Translations under genes and position numbers: made by a program
In this document: positions 39,580 to 48,776 of the stretch, piece after piece
Position numbering within the stretch: the first letter of the stretch is position 1
Layout of the letters: each line of letters begins with the position of its first letter
Notes under the pieces: generated by a model
Told to the model about the DNA's origin: nothing
Database searches by the model: none
What the model saw: only the letters and a program-made list of their open reading frames with translations
Source: Endozoicomonas elysicola
GTDB taxonomy: Bacteria; Pseudomonadota; Gammaproteobacteria; Pseudomonadales; Endozoicomonadaceae
DNA length: 64,000 nucleotides
Reading direction: 5' to 3'
NCBI RefSeq assembly: GCF_000710775.1
Contig: NZ_JOJP01000001.1
Span: forward strand, 4,364,141 to 4,428,140

Positions 39580-40044
39580 ATGAAAAAGTACGACTTTAAA
39601 GATATCGACGCCATGCAGGCTGAAGTCACTGAAGCTTTCAGTGACTGGAGTGAACAGGTTACCGTTTCCCAGGAACTGATCAACCAGTTTGCCGAGCTTT
39701 CCGGCGATAGTTACTGGTTACATACCGATACCGAGAAGTGCGCCCAATACAGCCCGTTTAAAACCACCATTGCCCATGGATTTCTGACACTGGTTTTGCT
39801 GCCTAAAATGCAGACCCCACAAACCTTTGAAGTCACCGGCTTTAAAAACATGTTGAATGTTGGCTCTGACAAACTCCGGTTTACCGGTATCGTTCCTGCA
39901 AACAGTAAAATTCATTGCCGCAGCCGGGTTAAAGCCATTACGGGCAGTGCCAAAGGCACAACGGTCACGATGGAGCAACAGGTCCATGTGGTTGGTGAAG
40001 AGCGTCCAGCACTGGTTTATGAGATGATGTTCATGTATATGTGA
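39580..40044 (+). CDS. MaoC-like (R)-enoyl-CoA hydratase
   Basis: 154 residues from ATG at 39580 (MKKYDFKDIDAM), with AGAG eight bases upstream. The hotdog hydratase motif is present: SGDSYWLHTD with the catalytic Asp and His, followed by FKTTIAHGFLTLVLLP. Adds water to enoyl-CoA thioesters, presumably in the same pathway as the divergent thiolase-SDR genes. Longer upstream starts are in frame but overlap the thiolase 5' end and have no ribosome site. Confidence 0.85.
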   Translation: MKKYDFKDIDAMQAEVTEAFSDWSEQVTVSQELINQFAELSGDSYWLHTDTEKCAQYSPFKTTIAHGFLTLVLLPKMQTPQTFEVTGFKNMLNVGSDKLRFTGIVPANSKIHCRSRVKAITGSAKGTTVTMEQQVHVVGEERPALVYEMMFMYM

Positions 40045-40098
40045 GTTATCTTGAACAACGCTGAGTAGCTCTTATAAGGAGCGAACTGTCAAAACCCT

Positions 40099-40392
40099 AT
40101 GGACAAACATCATTTTCTGGATGAAGTGGAAACAAGGCTGACCAGACTGTCGTCAGCCTCCAGACAAGGCTACCCTCCCTCCCCTTTGGAGCGCCACCGT
40201 CTCGAAGGCTTTATGGAAGCCGGTGTATTCCTTGGACTGGTGACACCGCAGGAGCTGATTGACCTCAAAGAGCGCACCTGCCGGGCCATTTTCGGAATGA
40301 GTGTGGCTGAAAGAAAAAAACAAAAGCAGGGTAGCTGGCCATTGGAAGACATCGACTACAGCCAATATGAAAAACCTCGCTGGAGTCGCTGA
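40099..40392 (+). CDS. Conserved-looking small hypothetical protein
   Basis: 97 residues, soluble, charged, with no domain I recognise. The middle helix (GFMEAGVFLGLVTPQELIDLKER) is followed by a basic linker and a Trp/Tyr-rich tail. The start is preceded by AAGGAGCG about 17 bases upstream, rather distant. It follows the MaoC gene by 54 bp on the same strand. Confidence 0.6.
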   Translation: MDKHHFLDEVETRLTRLSSASRQGYPPSPLERHRLEGFMEAGVFLGLVTPQELIDLKERTCRAIFGMSVAERKKQKQGSWPLEDIDYSQYEKPRWSR

Positions 40393-40525
40393 AAAAGCAT
40401 CTTTTAGACGATGAAGTGAAGAAACACCGGAGTCACTGATTGAGATCATCAGTTGCGCCTATCCTGCTCCCTTCTTCTTTGTTAACGTAATTAGTAACTA
40501 ACGCCAACAAGGAAGGGAGAACAAC

Positions 40526-40900
40526 ATGCTGACCATTACACCTCACTCCCACAATCGTATTGACCTTTCGCTCGATGGACAGCTTGATGCTGAACAGATG
40601 AGCAAGGCAATTGACCAGTTCGTTGAAAAAACAAAAAACATTAAACAGGGCACCATGCTCTATCGCATAGAAGCGCTTCATATGCCGACACTGGGTGCCA
40701 TGGGCATTAAACTTTCCCAGCTGCCACGGGCATTCAGTGCATTTCGCCGTTTCAGCCGAATCGCCGTGCTTAGCGATACCCAGTGGGTTCGGAATGTCAG
40801 TGAGATAGAAGGCATGCTATTCCCCGGTATGGAAATCAAAGCATTTGCTCTCTCTGAACAGGCAGTTGCAGAACAATGGCTGGATGCAATTTCCGACTGA
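40526..40900 (+). CDS. SpoIIAA/STAS-like domain protein
   Basis: 124 residues with the alpha/beta pattern of the SpoIIAA-like (STAS/CRAL-TRIO) family: opening strand LTITPHSHNRIDLSLDGQLDAEQM, central GAMGIKLSQLP, and RIAVLSDTQWVRNVSEIEGMLFPG. Proteins of this family are small, soluble and of unclear function. GGGAGA about nine bases upstream supports the start. Confidence 0.72.
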   Translation: MLTITPHSHNRIDLSLDGQLDAEQMSKAIDQFVEKTKNIKQGTMLYRIEALHMPTLGAMGIKLSQLPRAFSAFRRFSRIAVLSDTQWVRNVSEIEGMLFPGMEIKAFALSEQAVAEQWLDAISD

Positions 40901-40964
40901 TTCCGCTACCCTGACGCCCAGATACACTAACGCTTTTTCATAATAAGTATAAAGGGTCACAGGC

Positions 40965-42128
40965 ATGGATTGGTTATCCGCTGTTCAATTGTTTGTCCTG
41001 TCCCAGGGACTGTTGTTACTGGTCATCATTCTCGCAGTTCGCAGTGAGACCCCCAATGCCAATAAACTCCTCGCTATGTTTATCGGCATTAACACCATGG
41101 GTATTGCTCTCCATCTGGCGGTGAGAACCGAAGCAATCATTTACCAACCTTTCTATATCATCTATCTGTTGATGATTATGAAGGGCCCATTGATTTACCT
41201 GTATGTTCGCTCACTCACCGAACAACAGTTTGCCTTTGTCCGACAACTGCTTATACATACCCTCTGTCTTTTACCAGGATTACTGGCCTGGCTGGCCATC
41301 GCGCCAGAGCAGCCATTACCATCTGCCAGTCAAATATCTGAGGTTGATCATGCCATCGCTGTTTTCTACCTGCTGAACAGCCTGATATTGTTTGTTTATG
41401 GCGTGGCAGCCCTGCGCTTACTGCACTCCCACGAACACCGGCTGAAGAAAACCTTCTCCTCACTGGGTCCAATCACACTGGGCTGGCTCAAATGGCTGAT
41501 TATTTACATCATCACGCTTCGTCTCACCTATATCGCCACAGGTTTACTGCTTAGCCTGGGACTCATTAACGAGCAACCTTCTTTTTTCCTTTTTCTGGAC
41601 TTTGGCGTTATCTATCTCATTGCCATTGGCGGACTCAGACAGCCCAGAATTTTTACCGGAGAAGTTCAGAAAGTACTCGAGAGAGTCGAACAACCTTCTC
41701 TCACTGAAGAACACCCAACACAGACTAAATACGAACGATCCGCTCTTGATGATGACTCCATCAATCATATCTGGGGGAAATTACAGGCGTGCTTTGAACA
41801 GGACCTGACCTATATGCGTGAAGACCTCAATCTAAGCCAGCTTGCTGACCTGCTGGGCGTTACCTCGCACGAATTAAGTCAGGTAATCAACCTGAGGTCA
41901 GGAGGGAACTTCTATGAACTGGTCAACCGCTACCGAATCCATAAAGCTCAACAACTGCTTGAAGACCCTACGAACCAACACCGAAAGCTGCTCGATATTG
42001 CCCTGGAAGTTGGCTACAAAAGCCAGTCCACATTTTACAGCCAGTTCAGTAAACAATCAGGCACTACCCCCAGAAAATACCGCGAAAAGCACTGCCTGAC
42101 AGATAACACTGGGTCATTAGCACGTTAG
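40965..42128 (+). CDS. Membrane-anchored AraC-family regulator
   Basis: 387 residues. The N-terminal ~220 residues contain about seven hydrophobic segments, then a cytoplasmic linker and a C-terminal AraC DNA-binding domain (about 275-380): LNLSQLADLLGVTSHELSQVINLRSGG and LLDIALEVGYKSQSTFYSQFSKQSGTTPRKYR. Such regulators sense a membrane or external signal. It is separated from the SpoIIAA-like gene by 64 bp; targets unknown. Confidence 0.85.
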   Translation: MDWLSAVQLFVLSQGLLLLVIILAVRSETPNANKLLAMFIGINTMGIALHLAVRTEAIIYQPFYIIYLLMIMKGPLIYLYVRSLTEQQFAFVRQLLIHTLCLLPGLLAWLAIAPEQPLPSASQISEVDHAIAVFYLLNSLILFVYGVAALRLLHSHEHRLKKTFSSLGPITLGWLKWLIIYIITLRLTYIATGLLLSLGLINEQPSFFLFLDFGVIYLIAIGGLRQPRIFTGEVQKVLERVEQPSLTEEHPTQTKYERSALDDDSINHIWGKLQACFEQDLTYMREDLNLSQLADLLGVTSHELSQVINLRSGGNFYELVNRYRIHKAQQLLEDPTNQHRKLLDIALEVGYKSQSTFYSQFSKQSGTTPRKYREKHCLTDNTGSLAR

Positions 42129-42485
42129 AAAAACAGCCTCTGAAAGGGGGGCTTATCAAAGATACTTTTAGAGGTTATACAATTTTCTGAATTGTCCAGA
42201 AAGCAGCTCTGCGATTAAATAGTAATCACATTTTTAATTCCCAGAGGGTCAGGTTTTTCCTGGCATCAGTCAAGATGACCATTACCACAACGACAACAGC
42301 CTCCTGCCTTATGCTGGCTTTACTTCTTTTCATTGTTGCCAGTGCAGTTATTGAAACCTCAATGTTAGTCCGTTTAGCAAAGCCACAGAAAGTTCAAATC
42401 GCTAGAAAAGGTACTCAATAGTAATACATTTGTACTGTAAAGCAGGGACTATCCTGTAGTGTTTACATGAACAGATAGCTCCTCT
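42129..42485. other. Intergenic region with one possible small ORF
   Basis: 357 bp between the membrane AraC gene and the NTF2-like gene. The only coding candidate is the 48-codon frame at 42275-42421 described separately. No clear terminator stem was found. Confidence 0.4.
42275..42421 (+). CDS. Possible small membrane protein (48 residues)
   Basis: ATG at 42275 opens a 48-codon frame ending TAG at 42419. It starts MTITTTTASCLMLALLLF, has a single strong hydrophobic segment (about 8-26) and a basic tail rich in Lys/Arg/Gln. Topology fits a small inner-membrane protein or leader peptide. The ribosome site is weak, so expression is uncertain. Confidence 0.3.
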   Translation: MTITTTTTASCLMLALLLFIVASAVIETSMLVRLAKPQKVQIARKGTQ

Positions 42486-42902
42486 ATGAAAACACCACTT
42501 GAAGTCACTCAAACCATCTATCAGCTTTTTTCTGAAGGAAATTTGGCTGGATTTATTGATCTCTGCCATGAAGACATACACTGGGTTGTCAATGGTCCGG
42601 CCGATTTGAAGAAGTGCCAGAGTTACCGAGGCAAACAGGGTGTTCAACAATTTCTGGATATCCTGGGAGAAACCTGGACATTCTCCTCCTTTAATCCCAA
42701 GGAGTTTATTGTTCAAGGCGACACCGTTGTTGCACTGGGCGAAGAGTCTGGTAAGGATATTTCCAGAGACCAACCTTTCTATAACCGCTGGGCTCATATC
42801 TTTACCATTGAAAATGGCCGGCTCGTCCAATTCAGAGAGTTTCTATGCTGCTGGTTTGGCGAAGAGAAAGCCCCGGATATGAACTGGTCAACAATGCATT
42901 AG
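42486..42902 (+). CDS. SnoaL/NTF2-like protein
   Basis: 138 residues with the NTF2-like cone-shaped fold pattern: N-terminal helices PLEVTQTIYQLFSEGNLAGFIDLCHEDIHWVVNG, then WAHIFTIENGRLVQFREF as the last strands. This superfamily includes ketosteroid isomerases and many small-molecule binding proteins; the characteristic Tyr/Asp catalytic set of KSI is not evident, so the steroid link is only by location. It is convergent with the AraC gene at 42919, 16 bp apart. Confidence 0.75.
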   Translation: MKTPLEVTQTIYQLFSEGNLAGFIDLCHEDIHWVVNGPADLKKCQSYRGKQGVQQFLDILGETWTFSSFNPKEFIVQGDTVVALGEESGKDISRDQPFYNRWAHIFTIENGRLVQFREFLCCWFGEEKAPDMNWSTMH

Positions 42903-42918
42903 TACCAGCAATAAGACC

Positions 42919-43944
42919 CTATATCGATATTGCTGTATTTTTACGAAAGGCTATGGGCGTTTCCCCCTGCCACCGCTTGAACGCTTTGGTGAAATTACTC
43001 TGATCAGAAAACCCCAGTAGCTGGGTAATTTCGCTCAAAGCCAGCTTATTCTGGCTTAAATACTTTTTCGCCATTTCATGGCGGACATCCAGCAGCACCT
43101 GACTGTAGTTGGTACCCAACTCATTCAGTTTGCGCCTCAACTGCCGGGAAGAGATATTCATCAGGCCGGCAATCACTTCCTGATTCGGTTCTCCGTAAGG
43201 CAATTGGGCAATGATATGAAAGCGGGTATTCAGCAGAACTTCATCACGTTCAGAGCGCTCCAGGTACTCAAGAACAATCTGTTCATTCAAATGAGCAATT
43301 TCCGGATTGGCACTTAACAGTGGCTTTGATAACAGGGCTGAATCAAACTCAAGCCGATTAATAGACTGGCCAAACATAACGGGAGCATTAAACATCTCCA
43401 GGTACGGCCCAACCTTCTCCGGCTCTGGCCTGACAAAATAGACACCTTTTGCCTTGAAATCCGGATCCATCAATTGGCGGATATTGTGTATTAATGCGGC
43501 AAAAAGCGCATCAATCCCCTCGAATGCCACCACCTCTCGATGCACTTCAGAGGTTATATACTCAAGGAAAATACTGCTGCCTTCCTGTGACAGTTTCAGC
43601 GCACTCATTTCATTGACGAAATGAAACATCTTACAAAGACGATCAAGTGCCTGCAGCAGATTATCACTGGAAGAAAACGCCGCATCCAGAGCGGGGTTCA
43701 GAGGAGGGCGAACCTTGGGAACTTCAAGACCAAAAGCGGGGTCACCGCTGGCATGAGCAGCCAGCCGCCAGAGATTGGCGAATTTGCGGGAGTCGTAACG
43801 CGCCCCGGGGTCGTACGACAATGATATATCCAGTCCAGCGGCATCAAACACGGCTTTACTGTCACAGCCATAATGCTCAAGCGTGATACTGATGGCACGT
43901 CCCAGTGTCGCGATGGTCGTCTCTTTTTTTATCATAGCGGACAT
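42919..43944 (-). CDS. AraC-family regulator, likely of the racemase-beta-oxidation operon
   Basis: 341 residues. An N-terminal arabinose-binding-like domain of the OruR type (about 15-200), then the C-terminal AraC domain (about 235-335): NQEVIAGLMNISSRQLRRKLNELG and LSEITQLLGFSDQSNFTKAFKRWQGETPIAFR. It is divergent from the racemase/thiolase/FadB operon starting at 44112. In the shared region CCATGA (44042-44047) and TCATGG (44056-44061) form a spaced palindrome that could be its site. Control of that operon is an inference from position. Confidence 0.87.
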   Translation of the reverse strand: MSAMIKKETTIATLGRAISITLEHYGCDSKAVFDAAGLDISLSYDPGARYDSRKFANLWRLAAHASGDPAFGLEVPKVRPPLNPALDAAFSSSDNLLQALDRLCKMFHFVNEMSALKLSQEGSSIFLEYITSEVHREVVAFEGIDALFAALIHNIRQLMDPDFKAKGVYFVRPEPEKVGPYLEMFNAPVMFGQSINRLEFDSALLSKPLLSANPEIAHLNEQIVLEYLERSERDEVLLNTRFHIIAQLPYGEPNQEVIAGLMNISSRQLRRKLNELGTNYSQVLLDVRHEMAKKYLSQNKLALSEITQLLGFSDQSNFTKAFKRWQGETPIAFRKNTAISI

Positions 43945-44111
43945 AACGTGTTCTTCTTATCCATCCAGCCTCGGAGCCTCTGATCACCAAAAATCAGGCC
44001 GAACCAGACCAGAGATCCCAATTTCTGCTCACTATACTCGACCATGAATAGATAGTCATGGCTCATAAACCTGTTGCCAGAAGATTAATAATAAAATTCG
44101 GGGAGTATCTG

Positions 44112-45224
44112 ATGGGTCCACTGAAAGGTTTCAGAATTATAGAGTTAGTAGGTATTGGTCCAGGTCCATTCTGCGGGATGATGCTGGCCGATATGGGTGC
44201 CGAAGTCATCAGTATCGAGCGGGCGCAGTCTGGAGGCATGAAAATCAAGGACATTGCCATGCGTGGCAGACGTTCAGTAGCCCTGGACCTGAAAACACCC
44301 GAAGGTGTTGAAACACTGCTCAAGCTCTGCGAAAAGGCGGATGCCATTTTTGAGGGATTTCGCCCAGGCGTGGCAGAAAAACTGGGGGTCGGCCCTAAAG
44401 ACTGTTTAGCCCGGAACCCGAAACTTGTCTATGGTCGTATAACTGGCTGGGGACAGGATGGCCCTCTGGCCAAAACAGCAGGCCATGATATCAACTACAT
44501 CGCACTATCCGGAGCACTCCACGCCATTGGCCGAAAAGGAGGAAAGCCCATCGCACCTCTGAACCTGGTGGGTGATTTTGGCGGAGGTGCCATGATGCTG
44601 GCTTTTGGCATTGTCTGCGGCCTGCTGGAAGCACAGAAGTCGGGTAAGGGCCAGGTCATCGACAGCTCCATGGTGGATGGCAGTGCCGCCTTAATGACCA
44701 TGTTTTTCACCCTCCGCGGCTATGGCATGTTCACAGAAGAGCGCGGTGCCGGACTGCTTGATGGGGGCGCTCACTTCTACGACACCTACGAAACAGCGGA
44801 TGAAAAATACATCGCTATTGGTGCCATTGAACCTCAGTTTTATCTGCAGCTGCTGGAAAAAACAGGACTGGATAAACACTCTCTCCTACAAGAACCTGGC
44901 AACCAGATGAACAAAAGTCAGTGGGAAGATTATAAAGAAACACTGGCGGAGTTGTTCAAGACCAAAACACGGGATCAATGGTGCGAACTGCTGGAAGGCA
45001 CCGATGCCTGTTTTGCCCCGGTACTGTCAATCTGGGAAGCGCCAGACCACCCCCACAATCAGGCCCGTGGCACCTATACCGAAGTGGAAGGGGTATTGCA
45101 GCCATCACCAACGCCCCGCTTCAGCCGGACAGAAGCCACCATTTCTCATGGTCCACGGTCCACTGGGGAAGATACCGGAGCAGTACTGGCCGAATGGGGT
45201 GTGCTCGCTCCTGCCAGCGCCTGA
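44112..45224 (+). CDS. mcr: Alpha-methylacyl-CoA racemase (CaiB/BaiF family)
   Basis: 370 residues from ATG at 44112 (MGPLKGFRIIELVGIGPGPF), preceded by GGGGAG. Interconverts (2R)- and (2S)-2-methylacyl-CoA. The catalytic set known from the mycobacterial enzyme is present at equivalent positions: His125 in TAGHDINY, Asp155 in LVGDFGGG, Glu240 in GAIEPQF. In sterol and bile acid degradation it makes the 25S epimer needed by the acyl-CoA dehydrogenase. It opens an operon with thiolase, FadB-like, FadE-like, FadD-like and sulfatase genes. This implies a methyl-branched side-chain substrate. Confidence 0.92.
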   Translation: MGPLKGFRIIELVGIGPGPFCGMMLADMGAEVISIERAQSGGMKIKDIAMRGRRSVALDLKTPEGVETLLKLCEKADAIFEGFRPGVAEKLGVGPKDCLARNPKLVYGRITGWGQDGPLAKTAGHDINYIALSGALHAIGRKGGKPIAPLNLVGDFGGGAMMLAFGIVCGLLEAQKSGKGQVIDSSMVDGSAALMTMFFTLRGYGMFTEERGAGLLDGGAHFYDTYETADEKYIAIGAIEPQFYLQLLEKTGLDKHSLLQEPGNQMNKSQWEDYKETLAELFKTKTRDQWCELLEGTDACFAPVLSIWEAPDHPHNQARGTYTEVEGVLQPSPTPRFSRTEATISHGPRSTGEDTGAVLAEWGVLAPASA

Positions 45225-45258
45225 ACCTAATAACTAAAAAGAAAAATCAGGAATAAAC

Positions 45259-46482
45259 ATGACCACTGAAGCCTATATCTACGATGCGATCCGCACGCCA
45301 AGAGGTCGGGGAAAAGCGGGAGCCCCCAGCAAACCCGCCGGCAGTCTCTATGAAGTCAAACCCATTGATCTGGTAACCAACCTTCTGGAGAGCATGAAGG
45401 AAAGAAACCAGCTGGATACCCGACAGGTGGATGATCTGATCCTGGCTACCGGAGAACCGGTGAACGAACAGGGCCAGAATATTGCGAAGACTGCCCTCGT
45501 CTATTCCAGCTGGGATGACATCACTACTGGGGCACAACTGCACCGCTACTGCGCCGGAGGTCTGGATGCCGTTAACCTGGCCGCGATGAAAGTCCGTTCC
45601 GGGTTTGAAGAGATGGTAGTGGCCGGAGGTGTTGAGTCCATGTCCCGGCTGGGTATCGGTGCCAGCGGAGCTGCAGCAGGTGATCCCTGGACAGCCATGG
45701 AAAGTTATGGCATCTCCCAGGGTGTTGCCGCCGATCTGACAGCAAGACTGGAAGGTTTCAGCCGCTCCGATCTCGATCAGTATGCGCTGATGTCACAACA
45801 GCGTGCGGCTCATGCTCGGAAAAATGGCTATTTTGATCGTTCTATCATCCCCGTCAAAGACATGAATGGCCTGACCATTCTGGATCACGATGAAACCATC
45901 CGGGGTGACATTACCTCCGAGAGCCTGACAAAACTCCCTTCCTCTTTTCAGATGTTTGGCGACCTTGGTCATGGCGACCTGCTGAAATTCAAATACCCGG
46001 AAGTTGAAGCACTGGACTATATCCATACCGCAGGTAATTCATCCGGCATTGTGGATGGCGCTTCGCTGGTTCTGGTAGGCAGTGAAGCGGCAGGAGCTGC
46101 GCAGAACCTTACCCCAAGAGCTCGCATTGTCGCCTGCGCAACCACCGGTACTGAGCCAACGATCATGCTGGCCGGTCCGGTACCTGCTACAGAAAAGGTA
46201 CTGGCCAAAGCCGGGCTGACACTGGACGACATTGATCTGTTTGAACTTAATGAAGCCTTTGCGGCCGTGGTTCTTCGCTACCAGAAAGCGCTGAATATTC
46301 CCGATGAAAAAATCAACGTCAATGGCGGAGCTATTGCCATGGGCCACCCTATTGGAGCAACAGGCGCCATGCTGGTTGGCACACTGCTGGATGAAATGGA
46401 ACGACGGGATCTGAAACGAGGACTGGTCACACTGTGTGCCGGTGGCGGCATCGGTATTGCCACCATCATTGAGCGGCTGTAA
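45259..46482 (+). CDS. Acetyl-CoA C-acyltransferase (thiolase)
   Basis: 407 residues, 34 bp after the racemase gene. Nucleophile Cys98 in [13 protein letters not shown], His in [15 protein letters not shown], second Cys in [13 protein letters not shown]. Pairs with the FadB-like protein next door, as the thiolase part of a trifunctional beta-oxidation system. It differs clearly from the thiolase at 38213, so the two probably serve different chain lengths or cycles. Confidence 0.92.
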   Translation: MTTEAYIYDAIRTPRGRGKAGAPSKPAGSLYEVKPIDLVTNLLESMKERNQLDTRQVDDLILATGEPVNEQGQNIAKTALVYSSWDDITTGAQLHRYCAGGLDAVNLAAMKVRSGFEEMVVAGGVESMSRLGIGASGAAAGDPWTAMESYGISQGVAADLTARLEGFSRSDLDQYALMSQQRAAHARKNGYFDRSIIPVKDMNGLTILDHDETIRGDITSESLTKLPSSFQMFGDLGHGDLLKFKYPEVEALDYIHTAGNSSGIVDGASLVLVGSEAAGAAQNLTPRARIVACATTGTEPTIMLAGPVPATEKVLAKAGLTLDDIDLFELNEAFAAVVLRYQKALNIPDEKINVNGGAIAMGHPIGATGAMLVGTLLDEMERRDLKRGLVTLCAGGGIGIATIIERL

Positions 46483-46526
46483 CCAGACAAAGCATCGTTT
46501 ACATAAAAATAAGAACGGACAAATCA

Positions 46527-48695
46527 ATGGAATACATTCGACTGGAAAAAGACGACAACGGCATCGTTGAACTGATCCTTGATCAACCGGGAAAGTCGGT
46601 AAATACCATGGGCTTCGAATACATCGAAGCCATGAAGAAAGCCGTTTCCGAGCTTCAAGCCCTGGCTTCGGCCGGTGATATCAGCGGTGTTTATATTCGC
46701 TCGGGCAAGAAAACATTCTTTGGTGGAGGCGACCTGTCCAGCCTGCTGGAAATACCGACTCAGCTCAGCGAAGAGGAAGCCAGAGACAACTTCCAGAGCA
46801 TTCTGGATGCCAAACTCCCCTTACGGTATCTGGAAACGCTGAGCGTACCGGTTGTGGTTGGCATTAACGGCGCAGCTCTGGGCGGTGGTTATGAAATCTG
46901 TCTGGCGGCACATCATAGAATTGCCATCAATCAGAAAGGCGTTGAAGTCGGGCTGCCAGAAGCCCAGCTTGGTTTGATGCCTGGAGCCGGTGGCGTGGTT
47001 CGTATCGTGCGGATGTTCGGTTGTGAAAAAGCCGTAACCTGGTTATCTGCCGGTAAAAAGTTCAAGGCCGAACAGGCGCTGGCCAAAGGCTGGGTTGATG
47101 AACTGGTGGATAGCGAAGAAGCAATGCATGCCAGCGCCAAAGCCTGGCTTCTGGCCAATCCAAAAGCCTGCCAGCCCTGGGATGAAAAAGGCTTCAAGAT
47201 ACCTGGCGGTGCGCCCAACGATAAAGAAATATCCCGTGAACTGGCCGGTCTGTTTTACTTCGGGCCAGTCAATGTCATGAACAACACCAACAACAACTTC
47301 CCTGCCCCCAAAGCCATCATGGCCTGCGTCAACGATGTCGCCCGCGTGGACTTTGATACCGCAGAGAAAATTGAAGCACGCTACTTTATGAGCCTGATGA
47401 CCTCACAGGTGGCGAAGAATATGATTCGTACGTTCTTCTTCCAGTTGAACGACATTAATAACGGTATCAGTCGTCCAAAGGGAATTGAGCCGACGTCGGT
47501 CAGGAAGCTCGGTATTCTCGGCGCAGGACAGATGGGTGCAGGTATTGCCTTTGGCGCAGCCAAAGCCGGTATTAAGGTCGTATTAAAAGATATCTCGCAG
47601 GAAAACGCCGATCAGGGTAAAGGCTACTGTGAGCAGGTCTGCAAAAAGAACAAACGCATCAGTGAATCTCAAGCTGAGGAGATCCTGGCCAGAGTAATCC
47701 CAACGGCCAGTTATGAAGACCTTGCTGACTGTGATCTGGTCATTGAAGCCGTGTTTGAAGACCGACGCATCAAAGCCCAGGTTACCCGGGAAACCGAAGA
47801 GGCTATTCCTACCAACGCCATACTGGCTTCCAATACCTCTGCTCTGCCCATTACCGAACTGGCGGAAGCCTCTTCAAGGCCTGAAAACTATATTGGCATG
47901 CACTTCTTCTCCCCTGCGGAAAAGATGCCTCTGGTTGAAATCATCTGTGGTGTGAAGACCTCGGACCATGCTCTGGCCGTCGCTTTTGATCTGGCCAAAG
48001 CCATGGGTAAAACGCCTATTGTCGTAAATGATGCCCCGGGCTTTTTCACAACCCGTGTGATCGGCAAAACGATTTCCGAAGGAGCCACCATGGTTCTGGA
48101 AGGAATCAACCCGGCACTGATTGAAAATGCCGCCCGTTTTAATGGTTCACCGGTAGGGCCTCTGGCGGCCATTGACGAGATAAGCCAGGAAACCGCCTAC
48201 AAAAACACCATGCAGACCCGTGCAGATGCTGAAGCACAGGGTAACCCCATCAATAACGATCCTGCCGCAGAGTTGATCATTAAAATGGTCGAAGAGTTTG
48301 GCCGCAAGGGGAAAATCCACGGCGGTGGTTATTATGACTATCCCAAAAACGGTAAGAAGCACATCTGGCCGGGCATGAAAGAGCACTTTGCCCCCAACGG
48401 CTACCAGGAAATTCCCTTTGAAGATATCCGTGACCGACTGACCTTCTGCCAGAGCCTTGAAGCATTAAGAGCGCTTGAAGAAGGCGTGGTGAACACAGCC
48501 GCTGACGGCAATATCGGCTCCATTTTCGGTATAGGTTTTCCGGCTCATTCGGGTGGTGTATTCCAGTTCATCAATGCCTATGGCCTGCGTGCATTTGCCT
48601 GCAGGGCGAGAGAGCTGGCTAAACGCTATGGTTCACGGTTCGAACCACCGGCAATCCTCCTGGAAAGAGCTGAAAGCAACGAGCTGTTCATTTAA
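46527..48695 (+). CDS. Fused enoyl-CoA hydratase / 3-hydroxyacyl-CoA dehydrogenase (FadB/FadJ-like)
   Basis: 722 residues. The N-terminal crotonase domain has the oxyanion-hole region GINGAALGGGYEICLAAHHR and the catalytic GLPEAQLGLMPGAGG. The 3-hydroxyacyl-CoA dehydrogenase domain begins at about 327 with the NAD motif LGAGQMGAGIA and contains SNTSALPITELA and GMHFFSPAEKMPLVEI with the catalytic His. A C-terminal dehydrogenase repeat closes the chain. Carries out two successive steps of beta-oxidation, next to its thiolase (44 bp upstream). The subgroup with FadJ-type or actinobacterial FadB cannot be separated here. Confidence 0.92.
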   Translation: MEYIRLEKDDNGIVELILDQPGKSVNTMGFEYIEAMKKAVSELQALASAGDISGVYIRSGKKTFFGGGDLSSLLEIPTQLSEEEARDNFQSILDAKLPLRYLETLSVPVVVGINGAALGGGYEICLAAHHRIAINQKGVEVGLPEAQLGLMPGAGGVVRIVRMFGCEKAVTWLSAGKKFKAEQALAKGWVDELVDSEEAMHASAKAWLLANPKACQPWDEKGFKIPGGAPNDKEISRELAGLFYFGPVNVMNNTNNNFPAPKAIMACVNDVARVDFDTAEKIEARYFMSLMTSQVAKNMIRTFFFQLNDINNGISRPKGIEPTSVRKLGILGAGQMGAGIAFGAAKAGIKVVLKDISQENADQGKGYCEQVCKKNKRISESQAEEILARVIPTASYEDLADCDLVIEAVFEDRRIKAQVTRETEEAIPTNAILASNTSALPITELAEASSRPENYIGMHFFSPAEKMPLVEIICGVKTSDHALAVAFDLAKAMGKTPIVVNDAPGFFTTRVIGKTISEGATMVLEGINPALIENAARFNGSPVGPLAAIDEISQETAYKNTMQTRADAEAQGNPINNDPAAELIIKMVEEFGRKGKIHGGGYYDYPKNGKKHIWPGMKEHFAPNGYQEIPFEDIRDRLTFCQSLEALRALEEGVVNTAADGNIGSIFGIGFPAHSGGVFQFINAYGLRAFACRARELAKRYGSRFEPPAILLERAESNELFI

Positions 48696-48716
48696 AAGAA
48701 TAATAAAGGGTTATAC

Positions 48717-48745
48717 CTCGTTCCCACGCAGAGCATGGGAGCGAG
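48717..48745. repeat. REP-like hairpin in the FadB-FadE gap
   Basis: CTCGTTCCCACGC (48717-48729) pairs with a downstream arm (48733-48745) at 11 of 13 positions, loop AGA. The sequence resembles dispersed palindromic units common in gammaproteobacteria. It lies inside the operon, between stop of the FadB-like gene and the next start. Confidence 0.5.
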
Positions 48746-48776
48746 AGCCCATAAAAATAAGCATAAGGGTACAATA

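Noticed and set aside
42486-42902. Ketosteroid isomerase assignment for the NTF2-like protein
   Set aside because: The fold is shared but the catalytic Tyr/Asp pattern of KSI is not visible, so the steroid role would rest on location alone.
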